Position numbers and translations under genes: made by a program. A stretch of 25,729 nucleotides of DNA from Plakobranchus ocellatus. Its lineage: Eukaryota; Mollusca; Gastropoda; Plakobranchidae. The stretch is taken from the NCBI GenBank assembly GCA_019648995.1, contig BLXT01001285.1, positions 39,477-65,205 on the forward strand, written 5' to 3'. Within the stretch, counting starts at the first letter, position 1. Each line of letters opens with the position of its first letter. This document shows, piece after piece, positions 1-10,041 of the stretch. A model generated the notes under the pieces. That model was not told where the DNA came from and ran no database searches. It saw only the letters and a program-made list of their open reading frames with translations.

Positions 1-73
<73 letters not shown>
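1..73. repeat. (TAA)n microsatellite
   Basis: Uninterrupted TAA trinucleotides fill the left edge of the window and change into a few TGA/TGATGA units at the right end. The repeat may continue outside the window. Confidence 0.98.
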
Positions 74-75
<2 letters not shown>

Positions 76-480
76 TGATGATCACGAATATAGTTTTAAT
101 GTTTGTCTGAACACAAATCACATTTATATTGTTCTATTTTGTTCATAACAGTCAGTATTACCCTTATATCACGCATCATTATTACAAAATTTAAATGTTA
201 AAAGTTTAAAAAAAAAAACCGAATTCATTCATTAAAAAAGGAAATGTTACCTTCTATATTTGCATCCATGACAAAAATTGTATGTTGGTAGGAGATCGTC
301 TCAAATAATGAAAAAGTTTTAAGATGTGAACCTTGGCCAGAGAAACACAGATCAACTTTGCTAATAAGAGCTCTGAATCAATGAGAGTCTTACGGTTTAG
401 GACCGACTTCTACAAATGATATCGCAATGTTCTTTCCTCTTTTCTGACTGGACAAGAAGCAGGAGGTGGACGCCTTTTGA
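74..480. other. AT-rich stretch, nothing recognised
   Basis: I see no open frame of useful length, no RNA motif and no clear repeat here. It is AT-rich with short A and T runs. Confidence 0.6.
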
Positions 481-866
481 CTCAACAAACAAAAAAAGAG
501 CTGTTTATATTCCACATGCGCGCTACGTCACGCACATGTCTTTGTTAGTCCAGATGGGTACAAGTGTCATCGTCTGACTTACCTGACAGGACAATACGCA
601 ATCTGGGCCGGGTGCAGACAGGTCACAATTGTCGCGTCTGAAAGTCCATCTACAGTCGCCAGCTGATATTAGCTGACGACGGGTGCACATGCCAACAAAG
701 TCGGACCGTCTTTAGAATTAAATTGCCCCCTTTGTTGGAATCAGCGATTCGACCTTCGAATGTGGCGCTTTGCTGTTTACCTGTGCTGTCCATCTGTTTG
801 CATGAAGTAGCCCAGGTGTGACACGGAAGACATGTTATACTGACACTTACCGAATCAAGGGTAAGA
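481..866 (+). promoter_or_regulatory. CpG-rich patch with a splice donor: candidate promoter / 5' non-coding exon
   Basis: This patch is visibly richer in G+C than its surroundings and holds about twenty CpG dinucleotides, against almost none on either side. It includes CGTCA (CRE half-site-like) sequence near 526-533. It ends in a good donor, AAGG|GTAAGA, with the GT at 861. An island of CpG followed by a donor in AT-rich DNA suggests an unmethylated promoter with a first non-coding exon on the plus strand, but I could not find a following coding exon. It could instead be an old GC-rich repeat. Confidence 0.35.
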
Positions 867-929
867 TATTGATGACGAGTGTATTAATTGTTTGTTATGT
901 TTTTGTTGTTAATATTTGGGTTTTTTTGT

Positions 930-976
930 TTGTGTATGTGTGTGTGTGTGCGTGTGTGGGGAGGGGGGGAGGGGCA
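930..976. repeat. GT microsatellite followed by a G-rich run
   Basis: Alternating TG units with single interruptions run to about 957 and pass directly into a G/GA-rich run with three G tracts. The open frames crossing it on both strands are simple-sequence artefacts. Confidence 0.9.
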
Positions 977-1178
977 GAAATGTCGGTATTCAATATGTTT
1001 TCCTTGCTTAAAACTTGCAACAGATTAAAAAGCTCTACACCCTTGAGGCTTTTAAAAAGTCGAAATTTGGTTAATTTTAAATCAATTTTTCGTAATTCAG
1101 ACAAATAATATTGTATCGTAGCTAAATTGGCACGGGTGGGCGAGCTATTGGCAAAAAACGAAAAAAAAAGAAAAAGAA

Positions 1179-1208
1179 AAGGACTAAAATATAATTATTT
1201 TAGTCCTT
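1179..1208. repeat. Perfect 12-bp inverted repeat (hairpin)
   Basis: AAGGACTAAAAT at 1179-1190 is the exact reverse complement of ATTTTAGTCCTT at 1197-1208. Six bases lie between them, and the outer A-T pair of these can extend the stem to 13. It may be a tiny fold-back remnant. It lies just downstream of an A-rich stretch. Confidence 0.85.
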
Positions 1209-1233
1209 CATCTCTCTCTATATATAAACATAT

Positions 1234-1250
1234 ATGCACACACACACATA
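1234..1250. repeat. CA microsatellite
   Basis: Short run of CA units, beginning GCACACACACACATAC. Confidence 0.9.
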
Positions 1251-1356
1251 CTTTATATGTACAAACATACACATTAAAAATAACGTATCATATCAAATTT
1301 TTAACAAAGCAATTGTCCTTAAGATGTTTACTGATTACACAGCTTTTTTTTGTCTG

Positions 1357-1369
1357 ACTCTCTCTCTCA

Positions 1370-1414
<45 letters not shown>

Positions 1415-1458
1415 TTTCTCACTATCTCTCTCTCTTTCTCTCTCTCTCTGTCTATCTG

Positions 1459-1508
<50 letters not shown>

Positions 1509-1531
1509 ACTCACCCCCTTCCTCTCTGTGT
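1357..1531. repeat. (CT)n / pyrimidine-rich simple repeat
   Basis: Long plus-strand run of CT units, broken at intervals by TTT, AC and GT. The Leu/Ser-rich open frames through it come from the repeat, not from a gene. The purine-rich complement could form triplex (H-DNA) structure; that is a general property of such tracts, not something shown here. Confidence 0.97.
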
Positions 1532-1739
1532 CATTCTGTCTGTCAATTGGACTAATTGTTTTGTCCTAATGGTTTGCCTGGTGTTCTCTTTCTCGTATCA
1601 CCCTCCATTCTCTACCTTGTCTCCCACCTCTCCTTTCTCATTCTCGCTCTTTCTCAGTCTGTCCGAAGGTTTCTTTAGATTCCAATTCATGAGCTGAGCT
1701 TGTAAACCATCAACAAACTCTTATTGTGTGCCATGTTGT

Positions 1740-4700
1740 AGGTTTGTTTCTTTTTAATCAGATAAAGCTATGACAAGGAAAAAAACCCTTAATTTCGAGT
1801 GAAAAAAAAAGAACTAGTGTATATAATATTCAGACACTTTTACATAACTCTATAGACAGCAACAGCTTAAACTCGCGAGTTAGGTTTGATGATCACACAG
1901 CCTCTTTTTTTTTTTTTAAGTAAAATTTTGCATTTTCTACTTCCACTTTTCTAACAATGTGCATTGGTCCCGTAGGAAGATCATAATTATAATACACTGG
2001 AATATGTTTGTCATAAAAAAAAGGATGCAATAATTGCAATAAATTGAAAACCCTGTCGCTTTATGACAATGGTGAGTCTTTTCTTGTTTTTCTCTGTTTT
2101 ACGGACGCGCTTCTGTAACAATCTAAAGGACTACATGCTGCAAATAGGATCAAGCGATGTTGTTCCTTTACTTTACTTAGGAAATAACGCGTGCCTGTAT
2201 TATTTATGTTAACTATTTTCTAAACTTTGAAGTCATTCAAAGGGCATAAACGACAAGCTGTGGTGGAAATAAACCTGGTAGCAAGTCTTAAAGAACAACA
2301 TAAGAAAGCTAATGACTTCATTAACATGTCAAGAGTCTAAGAATGAAGAAAATTATTATCGGTTTCTTTAGACAGGCACTGCTTGCGAGATAGCTTTGAA
2401 CGTAACAGCATCTTTGGTACACATTGAATACATCGGAAAACCATAGATTTTACTGGGAATATATATTTTTTTCTAGAGTAATGCTTTCACCATGAAACAG
2501 ATTGAAAATGAAATTAAAGAAATGCAACACAGATACATTGGAAAGGGCATTGTCATATGCCCGCGAAGATTTGTTGTTGTTGTTTATAATAGGCGTCCTT
2601 TTGTCATTTATTTGGTCAAGTGTGAAAAATCCCGAGCATTTGTCAGTGTATTCATCTTCGTTGGAAATACAGTCGACATTCTACTGTCCCTGTAGAGTTT
2701 GATCAGATAAAGCTCTACAAAAGAAAGAAATCATTATTTCTAAGTAACTAGCCTGAGGACAGTGATTGCAAACCTTTGAATTCATCGCCTTCAGCTTAAA
2801 TCTAGTGGAAAGGGCGAAAAATTATTTTTGATATCAAGAGAGTGTATGTTTCATAGACACTTTTAGAATGGATAGACACAGCTTAAGCCCGAGAGTTAGT
2901 TTGATCGTAACACAGCCTGCTTTTAAGTTATGTTTCACACAACTTAATACACTTTTCCAACAATTTACATTGGGCATGTCGGGAAACGGTAAAATACATA
3001 GGAGATGTGCTTTTCATCTAATTCAACAGTTTCTCAAAAAGAGAAAGTAAAGGTTAATGCAATAAGTGAAAGAAATTATATTGAACTCGCCGTCGCTTCA
3101 TCGCGATTAGGAATCTTTTATTGTTTGTTTATGCTATATGGACGCGCTTCCGTAATAAGTAAGGAAACACATGCCTCAAATACGATTAAACAATGTTGTC
3201 CATTTACTGTACTTGAGGAACAGTGCTTTAACAATTGTTTGTATTTATGCAAGAATTCTCAAAACTTGGAAGTCATTTACAAAGGCATGAACGACATTTT
3301 TTGGTGGAAAAACTCCTGGTAGCAAGCCTTAAACTTGATCACTTCAAGCTTCAGATTACACATAAACTTCATTAACCTATCGGTAGTGTAAAGATGATAG
3401 ATGATTTTAATCACTTTCGTCACACAGCCATTGCTTAAACCCTCGACTTTGTTTTGAAAGTAACACAGCATGTTTTCACAGTTTTGTGCAGATTCTGCAA
3501 CCCGTTGTTTTTTTGTTTTAAACAATACGCATTGAATACGTCGTAAAACTGTATCTCAGGCTGGCAATATGCTTTTCCTCTAACGTTATGTTTTCTCCTT
3601 GAATAGAATGAAGATGGAATAGAGGAGTCCGTAACATATACTGTGAAGGGGCGTAGCCACACAGCCGCGGAGATTTTTTTTTCTTAGCAGACGTCTTTTT
3701 CTTATTCATTTTACAAAGGGTGGAAAATCAAAGCAAATGCATTTTTCAGTGAACTTGTTTTCGTAGACGATGCCTCTACATTCGTGTCCATGTATGTTTT
3801 GTTTCTTTTTAATCAGCGAGGCTCTAACAAAGGGAAGAGACCATTAGTTTTGAGAAACCAGCCTGAGGACAGTGATTGAAACCTTGGAAACCATCTGGTT
3901 TGGTTTTCGCATTTTCAGCCAGTACACAACAAGGTGATCTCAGACTTTTAGGCCCTCCATCAGGCCAGGACACCGGTGGCGTGGCTCGAACCCGATACAG
4001 AAGGGTCCCTGCAGATTTCAGGGCGGACTCACTTAGTCACTTTGCCATCCACACCCCCTGGAATCCATCGCTTTCAGCTTACATTCTAATGGCAGCAAGC
4101 TAAAATTCGTTTAAATGTCGAAAGTGAATGGTTTTTACACATTTAGTTAACTTTTTTAAAGTTTAACTTAATAGATAACCACATGTTAAACAATGGAGCT
4201 AGTTTTGATTCGCACATGATAATACTGCTTTTTAACGATATACATTGGATTGTGCTTGTCATCTAATGCGTTTTTTTTCAATGAAAGAAAAAAAGAGCCA
4301 TAAATGCAAGACATACACATTGAAAACTCTATGCTTCATCAAATCGAGGAACCTATTTTTGTTTTAATCACTTTTTCAGTACGCGCTTCCGAAATACAAG
4401 CTTGAAGTACGGATATATCTCACATAATTGTATAGCATACTTGTTGAACTACGCAGAAAGGCTCGCGTTTGTTTGTACTTAATTTTTTTAATAACGGTGG
4501 AAATCATTTATAGGTGCTCAATCGACATTTTTTGGTGGAAAATCCACCCAAACGGCGTGAATCAATCCTTCAGTTTGATCACATGTAACTTAAAACCCAA
4601 CGTAGGAGCCTACAATTTCTTTTAAATATTGATCTTGTACGGTTAATAGAGATCTTTAATGTTATCGACAAACACTCGTTGAACCCGCAAATTAGGGTTG

Positions 4701-4760
4701 ACCATAACACAGCAAAGATGAGACTAACATTCGTTTCTAACAGTTTTTAAACGGTGAAAT
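1740..4760. repeat. Old, diverged tandem array: ~0.5-kb subunits in a ~1.05-kb higher-order unit
   Basis: A box of the form GCTTAAAC..GAGTTAG.TTGAT..TAACACAGC recurs at about 1862, 2378, 2877, 3429 and 4678, with a weaker match near 4190. The steps are about 500-600 bases once the SINE at 3896-4059 is subtracted. A second box, GACGCGCTTC(C/T)G, recurs at about 2104, 3141 and 4380. A third, GTGGAAA..CCTGGTAGCAAGNCTT, occurs near 2260 and 3303, with a weaker match near 4532. The second and third boxes step by about 1.04-1.08 kb, which shows the higher-order period. The units are heavily diverged and hold no convincing open frame, so this is an old satellite-like or transposon-internal array. 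Confidence 0.7.
3896..4059 (-). mobile_element. tRNA-derived SINE, 164 bp, with target-site duplication
   Basis: Read on the minus strand it starts near 4059 with a tRNA-like head. A box A-like stretch lies around 4025-4047, and a box B match, GGGTTCGAGCC, is the complement of 3983-3993. It ends in an A-rich tail near 3896-3915. It interrupts a unit of the surrounding tandem array: the sequence before and after matches uninterrupted sequence near 2755-2795. The flanks GGAAACCATC (3886-3895) and GGAATCCATC (4060-4069) differ at one base and look like the target-site duplication. The 3' body after the tRNA region is not one I can name. Confidence 0.7.
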
Positions 4761-4764
4761 CTAT

Positions 4765-4862
4765 AGGTGGCGGGGCTCGAACCCACGACAGAAGGGTCCC
4801 TGTAGATCTAAGGATGGGCTCGCTAGCCACAGTGCCTCGCTTGGCTGGAGCAAACATGGGTG
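4765..4862 (-). mobile_element. Second tRNA-like SINE head
   Basis: On the minus strand it has a box A-like GTGGCTAGCGAGCCC and a box B match, GGGTTCGAGCCCCG, at the complement of about 4771-4784. The T-arm can pair (GTGGG with CCCGC). The linking stretch with AGGGACCCTTCTGT is shared with the SINE at 3896-4059, but the 3' tail differs. No acceptor stem can be formed, so it is not a functional tRNA gene. Confidence 0.6.
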
Positions 4863-5774
4863 ATCATGTTCCTCCACTCAAACCTGTTCTCACTTAACCT
4901 TATAGGGTTGTTGCTACCGTTACATATTGCCCATGACTCAAGACTCTACTGCATTTGTCTTCAATTTTTTCAGTGATTGTCAAGTGTTGTAAATCCTTGT
5001 TTCGGCCAATAATAATGACTTAAAAATTGTAGTTGGTTTTCAAAAATAGTCGCTCACGATTAGTCTTTTACAGTACCAGTTCACACTTTTTTTTCGTCCA
5101 TGATATCCTCAATTTTCTTCAGATGAACCACATTTGAACTTCTTTTAGATTTCTCTCTGTTTCCTTATTAATTGTCCAAAACTTACTATTATAAAATAAT
5201 AATTATAGTAACCATACATATGTTTTCATTACCCATATTTAGGTTTCTATACATTACTTATGTTTCTGTTTGCCAGTATTGGTTTCATTTTTTGAAACAT
5301 ATCTTTGATCATGACTATTCCTTTACTTCTTTCACCTGTGCATCTACGATCTATTGTTATCAGGTAAACTAGATATGTGAATTTTGTAACTTGTTTGATT
5401 TTTTTGCCTTTGCTAACGATATGTATTTGGAATTACAAGATTTCTTTGAGATAACCAAACATTCCATTTTTATTTATTTATTTATTTTATTTTATTTTAT
5501 TTTTGCATTCAAAGACAGGCCTATTCTTTCGCTCTCTAAAACAATAGTATCTATAAGTTTTGAAGTTTTTCAGCATATTTTGTTATTAAGACTTCATCAT
5601 TTGCATAGCTGATTTTATTAAGATTTTCTCTATTTATTTTCAATCTTGAATGTCATCGAGATTCCTTATTATTATTTCACTGTATAGGTTTAAAAAAATC
5701 AGGAGATATATCTGCCCCACACCTCTTTTCATGGACTTGAAATCACTGTGTTCTCCACTATTTCTCAAAGATGA
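4863..5774. other. AT-rich intergenic DNA with a TTTA microsatellite
   Basis: A (TTTA)/(TTTTA) simple repeat lies at about 5466-5505. The rest is AT-rich. The open frames are short, composed of Phe/Tyr/Ile, and look like chance. Confidence 0.6.
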
Positions 5775-6306
5775 AGTTACAAGCTCATCGTGGAACTTTT
5801 ATAGAGAAGAAAAGAAAAAGGGTGGAGGTGGGAATAATAAGTCCAATCTTACCGAGCAAACTTAGGCGATAATGAAATTGGAAAAGAAAAAACGATCAGA
5901 CTGAGAAACAGAAAGAAAGAGAAGCGAAATAAATAAAGGGAAGGCTACAAGGGAGGCCGTGCGACGCAGTGGGTTAGATAGGTAAAGCAATAGATGTAGG
6001 AAAGCCAAAAAATGTTGTCAGTTTGTCAATCTTAAGATAAGATAGAAAACTAAAAACAGGTGTATGAAATCAAAGAAAAGAGTCAATCCACTTACATCTG
6101 ATAAACCCAGACGCGTCGCTCAAACTTAGGCGACTGGGAAGACACAAGCAATCCTAGCAGGATGAAAACTAAACGAAAGACGAAATAAAGAAAAAGACAT
6201 TGGAGGAAGAGACACGGCGATGAAACATCCCCATCACACCTGTGCGTGTACAAAAAGTTTAGGAGAGGTCGGGAAAGGAGAGAAAACACCGGATCCTGAC
6301 CAATTG
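5775..6306. repeat. R repeat, first in copy A
   Basis: Starts with AGTTACAAGCTC and ends with GGATCCTGACCAATTG. The same ~0.53-kb sequence returns in the same orientation at 7700-8246, and twice more in copy B. The four copies differ by scattered substitutions and small indels. After this copy the sequence turns to AGCGACAC, whereas after the second copy it turns to the gene promoter. Confidence 0.88.
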
Positions 6307-7699
6307 AGCGACACAAGAGTCCTGACCAATTGCGATCGCATACCATCTTCTTAGCTAGACCTACCTGTCCGACGAGATTGATGATTATACAAAAGGTAAA
6401 AGGGATAAGAAGGAAAGGGAGTGGGGGTGCAGAGGACTCGATGAGCATGACAACTCGAGACGGACAAGAATCGGGACCAATCGCAGCTGCCGTTGAGCTA
6501 GTCTGTATGTCCGCCCTCAAATGGTGAAAACAGAAAAAAATGGAGAAGAAGACTTGGACAGCGTGAGCAGTCGAGAGCCGCTATAGACTCCAACCACTGG
6601 TTGGCTTTATCCAAACTTTTCGCGCCTTAGAGCATCAAATACTATCAATCGTGTTTGATATTTCAACCCTCAAAAATTACACACACTTTGTTCTTTAACC
6701 TCTTCAGTATATAATTTTTTTGTTTTGTTTTGTTTTTTTGCCATGCGTAGCTTTACAACTCGACGGTTCTATTTTTTCTTTTAGTTTTTTTTAAAGGGTT
6801 TTTGGGCGCCTTTAGATGCACACATTTTTTGCATGAATCTGTTCCAGGTCTCTTCGTCACAAATAACACAATTTTTTAAAGAAATATACTGTCCCTGCGC
6901 AAGAATAACGTAGATTCGCTAGTCTTAAAGCTGCCGACAACAATTTAATTTCCGCAATGAAAAACATTCAACTTATATGAGATTAAAAATTGGTTTTCAT
7001 AAAAATCATCTGTACACCGCTAACGAGTGCTCAAGGTTTTACTTCTTCCTGTTCGATTCGTAAGGTTTTCACAAAGTCTGCAGATGCAACAGTCCATTTG
7101 ATCTATCTGAAAAAAAGATAATAACATTAATAACAGTAATATAAAAAATACCAAAACTCTACTTTCTAAAAATAGTAGGGCTTTCACACAAATTGCCTTA
7201 CGCCGTCGCGAAGCTCCGATACGCGCTTAAAAACAACATCTAAAAAAAAAAAAAGAAAAGATAATTGAAGGAAAAGAAAAGGTGATGGAAAAAATTCATT
7301 CTTATGAAACGCAGATTAAATCACTCGAGTAATTTGGTATGGTTGTCGTTTCGTACAATGTCATGTGGGATTTTCACGTCCGTTTCGCGTTAACATATAT
7401 GCCACTGAAACGTGTATTATCCTATAAATCAAAAGCTGATCGAACTTCATATTGGTATAAATTTATTGATATTTTTTTTTTACCACATAAAAAACAGGGA
7501 TACAACTAAGCATTTTGAAATTAATTCAGGGGAATAGACATATTTTTTTAACTTCCAAAAATATGACCAAAAAGTAAAGTAAAAAGAGAGAATGCATTTT
7601 TTTTATACACTTCATATAATTTAATGCCCGGCGTCTTTTGCCGAAAAAGAGATTTTTTTTCTAGTGATTATTTCAAATGCAGTTAGATGCAAAAGAACC
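6307..7699. other. Spacer between R repeats, copy A
   Basis: About 1.4 kb that also occurs at 13026-14505. It opens with CG-containing sequence including GACCAATTGCGATCGC, a variant of the R end. It then becomes AT-rich with T runs. A minus-strand frame of 142 codons spans 6092-6520, but its counterpart in copy B is broken up and the frame resembles nothing I know, so I do not call it a gene. Confidence 0.6.
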
Positions 7700-8246
7700 A
7701 GTTACAAGCTCAAAGTGGAACTTTTATAGAGAAGAAAAGGAAAAGGGTGGAGGCGGGAATTATAAGTCCAATCGTACCGAGCAAACTTAGGCGATCATGA
7801 AATTGGGAAAAAAAAAACGATGAGAATGAGAAAAGAAGGAAAGAGAATCAAAATAAATAAAGGGAAGCGAAATAAATAAATTGAAGGCTACAAGGGAGGC
7901 CGTGCGACGCAGTGGGTAAGAGAGGTAAACCATTAGATGTAGTAAAGCCAAAAAATGTTGTCAGTTTGTCAATCTTAGGATAAGATATGAAACTGAAAAC
8001 AGGTGTATGAAATCAAAGAAAAGAGTCAATCCACTTACATCTGATAAGCCCAGACGCGTCGCATAATCTTAGACGACTGAGAACACACAAGCAACCCTAG
8101 CAGGATGAAAATTAAATGAAAGACGAAATGAAGAAAAAGACACTGGAGGAAGAGACTCGGCGATCTGGACCACGTACACCTGTGCGGGTACGAAAAGTTT
8201 AGGGGAGGTCGGGAAAGGAGAGAAAACACTGGATCCTGACCAATTG
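7700..8246. repeat. R repeat, second in copy A
   Basis: Direct repeat of 5775-6306. It runs straight into the promoter and exon 1 of the SAP/SWIM/YqaJ gene, and its last bases supply the CCAAT element. The R repeat is therefore either the gene's own upstream region duplicated once more, or a mobile sequence captured as promoter. Confidence 0.88.
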
Positions 8247-8264
8247 CTCTGTTGCCGTATAAAT
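8239..8264 (+). promoter_or_regulatory. Candidate core promoter of copy A gene (CCAAT + TATA)
   Basis: A CCAAT motif (about 8240-8244) lies just upstream of TATAAAT at 8258-8264. The ATG of exon 1 is at 8328, so a start of transcription about 30 bases past the TATA box would leave a leader of about 40 bases. Copy B has the same arrangement. This is a motif-and-spacing inference only. Confidence 0.5.
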
Positions 8265-8327
8265 CGGATATACGTGATCACTTTTCTTGGCCATTTCCGG
8301 TCAGTGTCTTCACGAAGACGTTTCAGC

Positions 8328-8479
8328 ATGTCACAGGCAGTGGTATTGGATGAAAACGACGTTCCTGGGGCAAAATTGAAGCATCCAGACATCGAAAAAA
8401 ATAATGTGCCCGAATTCAGACGTTGGCTGCTGTGCAGATCAATAAAATGCAGTGGAGTAAAAACAGATCTTGTGAAAAG
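8328..8479 (+). CDS. Exon 1, copy A: SAP-like DNA-binding domain of a SWIM/YqaJ protein
   Basis: The exon opens with ATG at 8328 and reads 50 codons plus two bases to a good donor (AAAAG|GTAAGC, GT at 8480). The N-terminus begins MSQAVVLDENDVPGAKLKHP. Residues about 27-50 have the SAP pattern: a Val-Pro-Glu start, an Arg-Trp-Leu helix, then Cys-Ser-Gly-Val-Lys and Leu-Val-Lys-Arg. SAP domains bind DNA, often AT-rich. In animals I know this N-terminus as the front of proteins that continue with a GHIY-type segment, a SWIM finger and a YqaJ nuclease domain; that is from memory. The ATG follows the TATA box by about 64 bases, and the upstream frame is not conserved as protein. Unlike copy B, this exon is undamaged. 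Intron 1 (8480-9904) has no other content apart from a CT run and TAGATC repeats. Confidence 0.8.
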
Positions 8480-9904
8480 GTAAGCATAGCTTGATGTAGC
8501 TATCGAAAATTGGTAATCACGTGGTGGTGATCAGCCCGATTTTTTTTTACAATTGTAGATGTTAGCCGGCATAATTTCCATTAAAGTACCATTTAAAAGT
8601 TTCCCCTGAATAACCAGTAAGATTATTTATTTTGTACCCCTGCCATGTATAAAATATAGAGTAGAACTCGCAATTTTATTTATTATACCATTTTATTTTC
8701 GCACAATAAGTGATCTAATACAGATACTGAAGGATTACGAATTGGCCATCTCTCTCTCTCTCTTCCTTTCACTAAGCCCGGAGTTAAGCTAATGATGAAA
8801 AGAAAAAACTAGTCAAAGGGGACTAGAATTGGGGTTTCGCCTAACTTGCTCTAGATCTAGGTTTGACATTGTTGGAAATATTTCCGATATGATCTTACTA
8901 TTCAATGTGAAAAAATTAAAAAATATATATTATTGCTAAAGTTTAGATTTAATTATAACCGAAATTGCCCCCCTAAATTTAGATCTAAGACTGTTGCTTG
9001 ATCAGTAAAATCCTGTTGATCTAGATCTAGATGAGATTAGATCTAGATCTTATTTCTGGTCTAGATCTCTTAATTTGGCTAGCCATCTAGCAATCTACAG
9101 CATGAACATTGAAAACTTTGAATGCTAGATAATTGCGTAAATAGAGTCTTTACATGAAGGCTGCACATTTAACAAATTATAAATAGCCTACCTATTTGGC
9201 CAATTTTAACTTTCTTTTCTGTCAAACCAACCCTCAGTTGCATTGAAGGCACACCTTGAATAAAGACCCTTAAACAGAAGAACAGTGTAAAATAAACTTT
9301 ACAGGCCAACGCCTCATAACTGTGATATAATATTTGCAAAGTTCTGACAAAATCAATTTAAAGTAGTCATAAGTAAAAACCTAATGGCAGCATTAATTGC
9401 TACAGAGAGACAATGTATCGGTGTTCAACTGAATAAAAGATGCTATTAATTGCTATAGATTGATGATGTACATGTACATCAGTTAACAGGCTGTTAATTG
9501 CAATATGTTGATGATAAAATAGAGGCAACTTTTAATCAGATAGGCTGTTACATTGTCACTCTGTATCAATTAATTATTAATACTACTTTAAGTGTACCGG
9601 TAAGCCCTATAAATGAATAAATGAAAAAAGACCACAGGATTTAAAACTGCCATCCATTTTCAGTCCTGCAGGCTCAAATAAAATCTTTTATGGATTTAGA
9701 CTTGGTCGAACTGAATTCGTGGCCTGCAAAGACTAAAAATAATTTTAGGAAGTAAATACAAGAAGGCTTTTTTGTCAGTGACTTGATAAAAACATTCTAG
9801 TGAAACAATAATCTAGTATGTTTGTGGTCGACACTAAAAGCCACGTTGGAATACAATTTATTTACATTCTCTCATTTCCTGCGTTTATATTCTGTACCTC
9901 ACAG
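8480..9904 (+). other. Intron 1, copy A
   Basis: GT..AG intron of 1425 bases. It contains a short CT repeat near 8747-8763 and a cluster of TAGATC hexamers near 8850-9070. The matching intron in copy B is 15270-16737. Confidence 0.8.
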
Positions 9905-10041
9905 AGTCCAAGATGTGATTATCACGGGAATCACCGAGGTTGATCCAAAAATCGATGGAGGAAAGTGGTATTTTCTTAAAAAGCAACAGCTCACTTCCTT
10001 GGGTGCTAATCATTTGACATTACCTGTCTTTCCCAAAGGAA
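9905..10041 (+). CDS. Exon 2, copy A, of the SAP/SWIM/YqaJ gene
   Basis: The acceptor is a pyrimidine-rich stretch ending CTCACAG at 9904. The donor is GGAA|GTAAGT with the GT at 10042. One base completes the split Arg codon from exon 1; 45 codons follow, and one base is left over. The reading continues VQDVIITGITEVDPKIDGGK, then a Trp-Tyr segment, and ends in Pro-Val-Phe-Pro-Lys-Gly. No domain name applies, but this segment between the SAP and GHI blocks is familiar from the same protein family. Frame and phases are all consistent in copy A; copy B has one extra base here. Confidence 0.75.

Noticed and set aside
1234-1697. Leu/Ser-rich open frames on the plus strand
   Set aside because: They are translations of the CA and CT simple repeats.
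4741-4865. tRNA gene on the minus strand
   Set aside because: Box B and a T-arm are present but no acceptor stem forms, and a relative with the same head is a SINE.
5957-5992. tRNA-like box A (GCAGTGGGTTAGATAGG) in the R repeat
   Set aside because: No box B follows at a suitable distance, and the other R copies have changed the box.
6092-6520. 142-codon minus-strand frame in the R repeat and spacer
   Set aside because: The frame is broken in copy B, resembles no known family, and lies in repeat DNA. Its length alone is not evidence.
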